Assembly (NCBI GenBank): GCA_002692165.1 | Contig: NZJL01000085.1 | Location: 1-5,101 of the forward strand | Source of the DNA: Porticoccaceae bacterium | GTDB taxonomy: Bacteria > Pseudomonadota > Gammaproteobacteria > Pseudomonadales > Porticoccaceae | Direction of reading: 5' to 3' | DNA: 5,101 bases | In this document: piece after piece, positions 1 to 5,101 of the stretch | Numbering within the stretch: position 1 is the first letter of the stretch | Layout of the letters: the number at the start of each line of letters is the position of its first letter | Made by a program: the position numbers and the translations under genes | The notes under the pieces: generated by a model | Told to the model about the DNA's origin: nothing | Database searches by the model: none | Seen by the model: the letters and a program-made list of their open reading frames with translations, nothing else

Positions 1-341
1 ACCAACTCAGAATTTGTTTTTGTCAGGGTATCAAAATCGAGTCCCAACCCCTCTACCACACCCGGCCGGAAATTCTCTAAAAAAACATCTGATTTGCTTA
101 TGAGATCAATTAAAATCTTCTTCCCATCATCATCCTTTACGTTGATTTTCACACACGTTTTGCCAACATCGAAAAATTGTGTAATTGCTGCGGTTGTAGA
201 CGTTGAGTTCTTGAGCGGACGGGAGACCTGAATGACTTCAGCGCCGAGCGCTGCCAGAAGGTATCCCGCATAAGGTCCCATAGCCGCCCACGTGAAGTCT
301 ACTACTCGGCAACCACCTAATGGACCCAAGCCAGGCTTCAC
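1..341 (-). CDS. CaiB/BaiF family (family III) CoA-transferase, N-terminal part, cut by the left edge
   Basis: This open frame encodes the first 113 residues of a family III CoA-transferase, an enzyme class that moves CoA from a donor thioester to a carboxylic acid in the cytoplasm; some members are acyl-CoA racemases. Visible family marks are the opening strand and glycine-rich turn CRVVDFTWAAMGPYAGYLL (residues 11-29), GAEVIQVSRP (33-42) and the LENFRPG motif (88-94) followed by GLGLDFDTL. The catalytic Asp, usually near residue 150-170, lies outside the window, so activity cannot be judged. The GTG start at 341-339 overlaps the TGA of the 802-residue gene (GTGA). It has AGAAGAGG upstream with a 7-base spacer, and homology starts within about 10 residues of it. 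Coupled translation with the fusion gene is likely. The family is secure; substrate and exact reaction are unknown. Confidence 0.9.
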   Translation of the reverse strand, partial: MKPGLGPLGGCRVVDFTWAAMGPYAGYLLAALGAEVIQVSRPLKNSTSTTAAITQFFDVGKTCVKINVKDDDGKKILIDLISKSDVFLENFRPGVVEGLGLDFDTLTKTNSEL

Positions 342-2746
342 ACTAATGCCTCTTCTGAAACCAATTTTTGAATCTCATCTTGGCTCATTCCAAGGACGTT
401 CGACAATACGTCAGAGGTATGTTGACCCAGCAAAGGAGCATGTCTCCAATTGTCCATTCGGTTCGTTGTCTGCCTCCACATAGGACCAAATATAACCTCT
501 TTCCCAAGCACTGGATGATCGACGTTGATAAAAGTGCCTCTTTGGACAAAATGAGGATCCTTTACGACCTCACTCGGCCCCAATAATGGCATCGCAGAGA
601 TGTCCTCGGACTGCAATGCATGAAACAATTTGTATTTATCATGCAACTCCGTTAGCTGGGCAAGTTTTTGATCGAGATCGACTCGATTCTGCTTCCGAAG
701 ATGCTTATTTTGAAATGACGGATGAGCAGCAAGATCTGGTTTCCCAAGCACTGCACAAAGACTGACCCATTGCTTTTCAGTTTCAATGGCTATGGCAATC
801 CATGCATCCTCGCCTTTCGCGGGGTAGTGCCCGCAAGGTCCATATCCCTCTCGAAAATTACCCTCCGGTTTTATGACTTTATCAGTCATTGAATAATGAA
901 GGAAAGCTTCTCCAATTACAGAAACGGCGGCCTCCGTTTCAGCAAGGTCGACATGCTGTCCTTCTCCAGATCGTATTCGATGTAACAACGCCGTTATGAG
1001 CCCAAAAGCTCCTGTGACACCCGCATTTGTATCTGCATACGGTTGCTGTATGCCTAAAATATCCTCGCCCGGATATCCTACCAAGCTGTCGAGACCGGAC
1101 AATCCTGACAAAAAAGGCGCATAGGCAGGAATATCACTCAGCGGACCAGTCTGGCCAACACCAGACATTGAGAGCATAACTAGACTAGGACTAATTTTGG
1201 ACAATGAACGATAGTCCATGCCAATCTTTGCCAAGAATCCTGGCTTGAAATTCTCGATCACTGCATCACACTTCCCAACCAGCTTCTTAAGAGTGTCAAT
1301 CCCAGCTTTGGACTTCAAATTTACGGCAATGCTTTTTTTATTTCTATTCACTGCGTGAAACCAAGGGTTCTGCTCGACATCAGGTTCTGTGCCGATGAGC
1401 GGTCGTCCTAGGCGCATATAATCAATGCGTTTTAGAGATTCGACTTTTATCACCTCAGCGCCCATGTCGGCTAATATCTGACCAGGAATTGCTCCTGCCC
1501 AAACCCAGCCCATGTCAAGCACTCGTATACCTTGCAATGGACCTCCACGTGAGCTTGTTCTCTTTATATTCTTCGTAAAAGAATCAATCTTGGGCAATTC
1601 CCCGTCAGAAAAATTTATTGGTGCCAAGGAACTTTCTCTTGTTGGCACTAACAGATCCCGTTTGGCTGGGGTTTTAGATAGTAAGCAGCCAATCCCGGGC
1701 ACTAAATAGCTCTGACCATCGTGAAACTCAATAGAAGTAAAAAACTCACGAAAGAGCAATTGATCATCTTTTATGATTTCATCAACTGTCCTTACAGGAC
1801 CTGAGGGAACCTCAAATTCTCGACATAACTTGTAAAAGTCCTCCTTCGTATAATCGCTGAGCCACTTTATAAACTTAGCATCTAACTCATCTACCATCGG
1901 AGGTCTGCTGTTTTTCATCCGACTACGATATCGCTCGTCCCTCGACCATTCTGGTGTCCCCATCATTTCTAGAAGCCGTTTCCATTGAGAACCTTCGGGA
2001 GTGTTTAGCTCCACAAACCCATCCGAACAAGGCAATACTGTTTGCGGATATGGGAGGTTGGACAAACGATGTCCCGCTCTCTTATCCAAGATACCAGCAC
2101 GCTGAAAACGCGTCACAGCGTACCCAGCATGCACGGTAGCCATCGCCTCGGCCTCTGATACCTCAACGATATCCCCGAAATGAACGCTTTTTCTCTGAAT
2201 AAGCGCGCAGGCTGCGCCCGAAGCACCTGCATACCCAGCTTGAAAACCTGCTTGCGCTAGGGGCATAGTTAAAGGAGGCCTATCTGGCTCACCCATACGC
2301 TGAGTGATACCAGAAAGCGCGTTAGAGGTCAGCTCACTCCCCGAATATTGACTGTAAGGACCGCTCGTTCCGTACGGACTAATGTGAACTGCAATCAGTC
2401 CATCATGCAACTGACTCAACCGGTGAAATAACTCGGATTGTTCCGCACAATAGGTGTTACTGGCACCAAATATGAGGATATCCGCAGAATAAACCAATTT
2501 TTCTAGTTCTTTGTGATGGTCCTGTTCCACAAATACACTTTTTTTACCCGCATGGAGGTAACCAAACAAACCACTTTTTTCGGGATCGGGGTTATTTGGA
2601 AACGGCCCTAGTCGGCGCAAATGATTATGGCCCGAATTCTCAACTAAGATAACCTCTGCTCCGAAACCACAAAGGAGCTTTCCGCAAAATCCCGAGCCGA
2701 TCCTTGAACCTATCTCAACGACCTTATAATTTGAAAATGGTAGCAA
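338..2746 (-). CDS. Two-domain fused CaiB/BaiF family CoA-transferase, N-terminal domain degenerate
   Basis: The 802-residue protein holds two family III CoA-transferase domains, about residues 7-365 and 403-790, against about 400 for a single-domain member. The C-terminal domain is canonical: GIRVLDMGWVWAGAIPG (406-422), GAEVIKVES (429-437), IENFKPG (497-503), SMSGVGQTGPLSDIPAY (526-542) and YADTNAG (570-576). Asp572 there aligns with catalytic Asp169 of E. coli CaiB. The N-terminal domain keeps the fold marks (VVEIG, GAEVILVE, ISPYGTSGP) but has no ENFRPG motif and has Gly167 where the Asp should be, so it is probably non-catalytic. The same layout, with activity in the second domain, is known for the DMSP CoA-transferase/lyase DddD. 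No dddB, dddC or transporter gene is seen here, so that identity is not claimed. The start is TTG: an in-frame TGA lies just upstream and no internal ATG precedes the homology. The fusion may work as a covalent pseudo-dimer. Confidence 0.93.
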   Translation of the reverse strand: MLPFSNYKVVEIGSRIGSGFCGKLLCGFGAEVILVENSGHNHLRRLGPFPNNPDPEKSGLFGYLHAGKKSVFVEQDHHKELEKLVYSADILIFGASNTYCAEQSELFHRLSQLHDGLIAVHISPYGTSGPYSQYSGSELTSNALSGITQRMGEPDRPPLTMPLAQAGFQAGYAGASGAACALIQRKSVHFGDIVEVSEAEAMATVHAGYAVTRFQRAGILDKRAGHRLSNLPYPQTVLPCSDGFVELNTPEGSQWKRLLEMMGTPEWSRDERYRSRMKNSRPPMVDELDAKFIKWLSDYTKEDFYKLCREFEVPSGPVRTVDEIIKDDQLLFREFFTSIEFHDGQSYLVPGIGCLLSKTPAKRDLLVPTRESSLAPINFSDGELPKIDSFTKNIKRTSSRGGPLQGIRVLDMGWVWAGAIPGQILADMGAEVIKVESLKRIDYMRLGRPLIGTEPDVEQNPWFHAVNRNKKSIAVNLKSKAGIDTLKKLVGKCDAVIENFKPGFLAKIGMDYRSLSKISPSLVMLSMSGVGQTGPLSDIPAYAPFLSGLSGLDSLVGYPGEDILGIQQPYADTNAGVTGAFGLITALLHRIRSGEGQHVDLAETEAAVSVIGEAFLHYSMTDKVIKPEGNFREGYGPCGHYPAKGEDAWIAIAIETEKQWVSLCAVLGKPDLAAHPSFQNKHLRKQNRVDLDQKLAQLTELHDKYKLFHALQSEDISAMPLLGPSEVVKDPHFVQRGTFINVDHPVLGKEVIFGPMWRQTTNRMDNWRHAPLLGQHTSDVLSNVLGMSQDEIQKLVSEEALV
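349..356 (-). promoter_or_regulatory. Ribosome binding site for the GTG start at 341
   Basis: AGAAGAGG lies inside the last codons of the 802-residue gene, 7 bases before GTG at 341-339. It supports a non-ATG start that overlaps the preceding stop codon, and suggests that translation of the two CoA-transferase genes is coupled. Confidence 0.55.
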
Positions 2747-2751
2747 ATAAA

Positions 2752-2758
2752 CACCTAA
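2752..2758 (-). promoter_or_regulatory. Ribosome binding site for the TTG start at 2746
   Basis: TTAGGTG (core AGGTG) precedes TTG at 2746-2744 with a 5-base spacer. An in-frame TGA lies six codons before the TTG, and family similarity begins at about residue 8. TTG is therefore the only usual start codon that fits. The rare start and short spacing may limit expression of the fusion protein. Confidence 0.5.
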
Positions 2759-2781
2759 TCATATTGAAAAAATAACCCTCT

Positions 2782-2795
2782 ACAAAAAATTTTGT
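2782..2795 (-). repeat. Short A/T-rich inverted repeat upstream of the fusion gene
   Basis: The arms ACAAAA and TTTTGT are separated by two bases, 36 bases before the TTG start. The arms have only one G/C pair each, so this is not a credible terminator stem. It could be an operator half-site pair or chance in an A/T-rich gap. Confidence 0.25.
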
Positions 2796-2817
2796 TTGAG
2801 TTGTATCCGCCTAGCTA

Positions 2818-2845
2818 ATCAAAAAGTCTAACGCCCGATTGTCAA
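2818..2845 (-). promoter_or_regulatory. Possible sigma-70 promoter for the fusion gene
   Basis: A perfect -35 hexamer TTGACA (2845-2840) is followed after 16 bases by TTTGAT (2823-2818), a poor -10 match (three of six, lacking the key second-position A). It sits in the 116-base gap between the cupin and the fusion gene, the longest intergenic stretch in the window and the most likely place for an internal promoter. The TTGACA box is embedded in a small near-palindrome, TTGTTGACAA (2848-2839), that could be bound by a regulator. The weak -10 keeps confidence low. Confidence 0.3.
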
Positions 2846-2862
2846 CAAATTACAGCTTATTA

Positions 2863-3381
2863 TTAATCTCTTTTAGCACCTGTGATGAAAAACAACATAA
2901 CCGCTTCTTCTGCTGAATTATTTTGCCATGCGTGCTCTGCTCCATTTAAGACAATCATGTCGCCGGCTTTAAGCGAAACAACTGAATTATCAGACATCAC
3001 ACAGTCTAGAGTTCCTGACAAAAGCATGTTGCAATCCACGGTCGCAGAACTATGAAGCTCACTAGCTGAGGGGATGTTCCGTAAGTTTTCAGGCATATCG
3101 TCCCCGCCTGAGACAACAGCCTCATTTGGAGCAAAACGAGTCATGAAAATGCGGAAACCGCCAACGGGCGGGAACGTGCCCTCAAAAGCTGGCACATTAC
3201 CAGAGTCGGGCAACTCTATAACTTCATCAGTACCCCAAAGCGTATAAAGTTGGCCGATACCGGGAAATGCTGACGGCTCAATAGCATCTTCGCGTGCAAT
3301 AATTGATGAACCATTTGAGGCCTCGCCTAATAATATTCGTCTGACGGTTTTTGGGATGCTCAAATCTTGGGGTTTATTCAT
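2863..3381 (-). CDS. Small single-domain cupin protein
   Basis: This 172-residue cytoplasmic protein has one conserved cupin beta-barrel in its C-terminal half. Motif 1 is reduced: His110, Thr114 and Asp116 are followed by LLSG (120-123), with one His where classic cupins have His-x-His. Motif 2 is clear as GDMIVLNGAEHAWQN (140-154), with His150 and the HAWxN signature. Residues 1-100 precede the barrel core and include LYTLWGTDE and PPVGGFRIFMTRFAPNE, probably forming extra strands. No signal peptide or membrane segment is seen. Similar small HAWxN cupins are frequent next to catabolic genes but few have a known reaction; a metal-dependent enzyme, a ligand sensor or a structural partner are all possible. 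The ATG at 3381 has a strong Shine-Dalgarno sequence (GGAAGGGAG, 6-base spacer). The gene sits between two CoA-transferase genes and ends with three consecutive TAA codons. The family is firm; the function is unknown. Confidence 0.9.
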   Translation of the reverse strand: MNKPQDLSIPKTVRRILLGEASNGSSIIAREDAIEPSAFPGIGQLYTLWGTDEVIELPDSGNVPAFEGTFPPVGGFRIFMTRFAPNEAVVSGGDDMPENLRNIPSASELHSSATVDCNMLLSGTLDCVMSDNSVVSLKAGDMIVLNGAEHAWQNNSAEEAVMLFFITGAKRD

Positions 3382-3387
3382 TTTTAT

Positions 3388-3396
3388 CTCCCTTCC
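3388..3396 (-). promoter_or_regulatory. Strong ribosome binding site of the cupin gene
   Basis: GGAAGGGAG ends 6 bases before the ATG at 3381-3379. It is the best Shine-Dalgarno match in the window, suggesting that the cupin is translated more efficiently than its neighbours. It fixes the start codon. Confidence 0.7.
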
Positions 3397-3447
3397 ATTA
3401 CAGTTTCTAATCTGAACAATTACTAACTTATTTCACCTTGGACGATA

Positions 3448-4521
3448 TTACGCTGAAAAAACAGAACCGTCCCAACGCGGCAATGAGTTATGAACTGCAT
3501 CGCTAGCAGCAAACAAACCGCGTCTTACTAAATCCGGATCCTGTTTAATGTCAGCAGCAGTCAATATTGGAGCTATCGGCACCTTTAACGCCTGACCTTT
3601 AACAAATAAATATTGCTTTTCATATTTGCTTGTTTCGTTAGATAATAAACTAGCAACTTTTTCCCATCGCTCGACCCTCATCTTTTGCGTCGCAAGGTCA
3701 GATGAGAGCATCCACTCTGGTGAATCTAACAATGTCACTAGAGCCTCCCATTGATGTTGCTCGAGACAGACGATTTGAACATATCCATCACTGGCAGGTT
3801 GGATGCCTCCAACAAACGTGATCGTTGGTTCCAATCGGTCGACAACATTGCCACTGTTGGGATACCGAACCAATTCCGTCCAGTGCATTTGCAGCAGGGC
3901 TTCCTGTTTGGAGCAATCAATAATACTGCCTCGCCAATCTCCGTTTCCCGTCAATACCGCTATTGCGGCGATTGCCGCTATAAGCCCACTTTGAGATTCT
4001 CCCCAATATCCACCCGCCTGCAACGGCGGTCGTGATTTATATTCAGGCCATAACGGATCACACGGGATCTGTTGGGCATGACCTGCAGAGTGATAGATAT
4101 TGAGGGGTTCGGCTGCATAACTTGAGTGGGGACCAGTCAAACCATATGGTGAAATGCACAAGGACGTCAATGAAGAATGGCGATGCATCAGCTGACCAGC
4201 AATTGGCTCATTCAAAGGCCATCCCGATACGGGCCTTTCTTCAATCAGTAGTTGAGCATCTTCACAAAAACCGGCCAATTCCTCGAAACATGCCGGATCA
4301 TAGTAGTCGAATTTCTGAACTTTTTTTATTGAATCAAGTGCTAGCATATGATCGCTGTAGTGACTTGAACTCCAATCGGCAGAAGTGGGTCTAAATGCCG
4401 TAACGACCGCACCTAACTGCGCAAGGGCATGCCCACAAAAGGCCCCCGACAAACCGGCAGACAAATCAATCACACTGATTCCATCGAGTACGCCCGATAA
4501 TTTCTTCTTTTTAATTTCCAT
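3448..4521 (-). CDS. Degenerate single-domain CaiB/BaiF family CoA-transferase homologue
   Basis: The 357-residue product has the family III CoA-transferase fold: GISVIDLSAGLSGAFCG (14-30), a modified GAVVTAFRP (37-45), ISPYGLTGP (123-131) and the helical stretch GESQSGLIAAIAAIAVL (174-190). Key family positions are altered. ENFRPG is replaced by IEERPVSG (93-100), and the position of the catalytic Asp appears to be Glu175. The chain stops soon after LVRRGLF (331-337), tens of residues short of the usual C-terminus (about 400). It resembles the degenerate N-terminal half of the 802-residue fusion more than a complete enzyme, so it may need a partner subunit. A frame extending to 4575 would overlap the MaoC gene by 44 bases with a poor leader sequence. 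The ATG at 4521 has AAGAG 7 bases upstream, lies 10 bases after the MaoC stop and fits the family start. Activity is uncertain. Confidence 0.88.
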   Translation of the reverse strand: MEIKKKKLSGVLDGISVIDLSAGLSGAFCGHALAQLGAVVTAFRPTSADWSSSHYSDHMLALDSIKKVQKFDYYDPACFEELAGFCEDAQLLIEERPVSGWPLNEPIAGQLMHRHSSLTSLCISPYGLTGPHSSYAAEPLNIYHSAGHAQQIPCDPLWPEYKSRPPLQAGGYWGESQSGLIAAIAAIAVLTGNGDWRGSIIDCSKQEALLQMHWTELVRYPNSGNVVDRLEPTITFVGGIQPASDGYVQIVCLEQHQWEALVTLLDSPEWMLSSDLATQKMRVERWEKVASLLSNETSKYEKQYLFVKGQALKVPIAPILTAADIKQDPDLVRRGLFAASDAVHNSLPRWDGSVFSA

Positions 4522-4528
4522 AAGATCA

Positions 4529-4533
4529 CTCTT
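4529..4533 (-). promoter_or_regulatory. Ribosome binding site fixing the start at 4521
   Basis: AAGAG overlaps the TAA stop of the MaoC gene and lies 7 bases before the ATG at 4521-4519. It favours this start over the in-frame ATG at 4575, and suggests translational coupling with the MaoC gene. Confidence 0.5.
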
Positions 4534-5101
4534 AAAGATGAACCACAGCCTCTCCTTGGGCCACAATTTCTTCACGTTGATTTACTGCCAAAACCTCAAT
4601 CGTGACCTCGTTCCTTCCCTCAATCTTTTGTTTAGAAATGACTTTTCCTCTACACCACGTCGTGTCCCCCATTATGACGACCTTTCCAAGTTTTATATCA
4701 AGCATACTTAAAAATCCTTTGTCACCCATCCAGTTTGTAACCGTCTGGCTCATCCAAGCAATCCGTTGAGGGCCCATGTCGTAAGATCCCCCAAGCCCGG
4801 AGCGCTGAGCAAGATAGTCATCCCAGTGCACTGCTTCGGGTGAATCGGGTATCCCCGCTTCATTTTTGATTACTGCGTGGGGGTGTCGTCGCCTAAATCC
4901 GGTCCCGATGGCGTGGGTATACATGAAAAACCCGCCTGCAACACCGCCAAAACCAGTTCGCATATAGCCCACCATATCGGTCACGGTCAGCGGTCCTTTC
5001 ACGACCGGCTGCAGCTCTTCCCCAACTTCAACCTCTTCCCATGATCTAGACAAATCGCCCCTGATAGTTTCCCGAAACATTTCGTTCTCAAGATCTCTTA
5101 T
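4532..5101 (-). CDS. MaoC-like acyl-CoA hydratase/dehydratase, C-terminal hot dog part, probably cut by the right edge
   Basis: The protein belongs to the MaoC/hydratase-2 hot dog superfamily, whose members hydrate enoyl-CoA or dehydrate hydroxyacyl-CoA. Counting from the ATG at 5080, it shows WEEVEVGEELQPVVKGPLT (14-32), a linker with RRRHP and VHWDD (84-88), YDMGPQRIAWM (100-110), NWMGDKGFL (116-124), GDTTWCRGKV (138-147) and the last strand to residue 182. This matches, from memory of the family, the second half of two-hot-dog proteins of about 380 residues. The expected D-x4-H dyad is absent near residues 35-50, so the active residues would lie in the other half. The frame is open through the seven codons before the ATG to the window edge, and IRG..SRSWEEVEVG resembles the inter-domain linker. 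I therefore treat it as partial; a short gene starting at 5080 is the alternative (only a weak GAGAAC lies before it). It is the first visible gene of the operon. Confidence 0.88.
   Translation of the reverse strand: MRDLENEMFRETIRGDLSRSWEEVEVGEELQPVVKGPLTVTDMVGYMRTGFGGVAGGFFMYTHAIGTGFRRRHPHAVIKNEAGIPDSPEAVHWDDYLAQRSGLGGSYDMGPQRIAWMSQTVTNWMGDKGFLSMLDIKLGKVVIMGDTTWCRGKVISKQKIEGRNEVTIEVLAVNQREEIVAQGEAVVHL

Noticed and set aside
500..753. A 14-base direct repeat (TTTCCCAAGCACTG at 500-513 and 740-753)
   Set aside because: Both copies lie in the coding sequence and encode VLGKE and VLGKP at unrelated places in the protein. There is no further similarity around them, so chance codon coincidence is likely.
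338..2746. Naming the fused protein DddD (DMSP CoA-transferase/lyase)
   Set aside because: Only the two-domain layout and the second-domain Asp are shared. Typical DddD neighbours are not visible, and many other tandem CaiB proteins have this layout.
2782..2795. Rho-independent terminator between the cupin and the fusion gene
   Set aside because: The stem is only six pairs, almost all A/T, so it would not form a stable terminator hairpin.
3738..3920. Minus-strand 60-residue frame inside the 357-residue gene
   Set aside because: It lies wholly inside another gene in a different frame, with no family signal.
4122..4394. Plus-strand open frame of 90 residues, and similar ones at 3751-4035 and 292-483
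   Set aside because: All lie antisense within strongly supported CaiB/BaiF genes and have no recognisable protein features.
4522..4575. 18-residue N-terminal extension of the 357-residue protein from the ATG at 4575
   Set aside because: It would overlap the MaoC coding region by 44 bases, its residues do not resemble the family, and the ATG at 4521 has a better-placed ribosome binding site.
4385..4711. Plus-strand open frame of 108 residues across the MaoC and CoA-transferase junction
   Set aside because: It runs antisense to two well-supported genes, shows no domain pattern and has no evident ribosome binding site. It is a shadow frame.

Overview
All five genes in this window lie on the minus strand and look like one transcription unit read from right to left. 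The layout, AT-leaning gaps, moderate GC and bacterial Shine-Dalgarno sequences indicate a bacterium. The protein families suggest a proteobacterium with strong acyl-CoA catabolism, possibly marine. The taxon is an inference from general character and cannot be fixed from the sequence.

In order of transcription the unit holds: (1) the C-terminal part of a MaoC-type (hot dog fold) acyl-CoA hydratase/dehydratase, 4532-5101, probably running off the right edge; (2) a 357-residue CaiB/BaiF (family III) CoA-transferase homologue with degenerate motifs, 3448-4521; (3) a small single-domain cupin, 2863-3381; (4) an 802-residue protein of two fused CaiB/BaiF domains, 338-2746, of which only the second keeps the catalytic aspartate; (5) the first 113 residues of another CaiB/BaiF protein, 1-341, running off the left edge. 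Genes 1 and 2 are 10 bases apart, and genes 4 and 5 overlap by four bases (GTGA). The gaps around the cupin are longer (66 and 116 bases). The 116-base gap carries three consecutive TAA codons, a possible promoter with a perfect TTGACA box, and two small inverted repeats. No gene is supported on the plus strand.

The likely theme is CoA-thioester metabolism: transferases move CoA onto a carboxylic acid and the MaoC protein adds or removes water at an enoyl-CoA. The substrate cannot be read from the sequence. The most interesting feature is the pairing of domain types. Two CaiB/BaiF domains are complete-looking (ENF[RK]PG motif present) and two are degenerate (that motif and the catalytic Asp lost). 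One degenerate/complete pair is fused in a single chain and the other may be split between two genes of the same operon.
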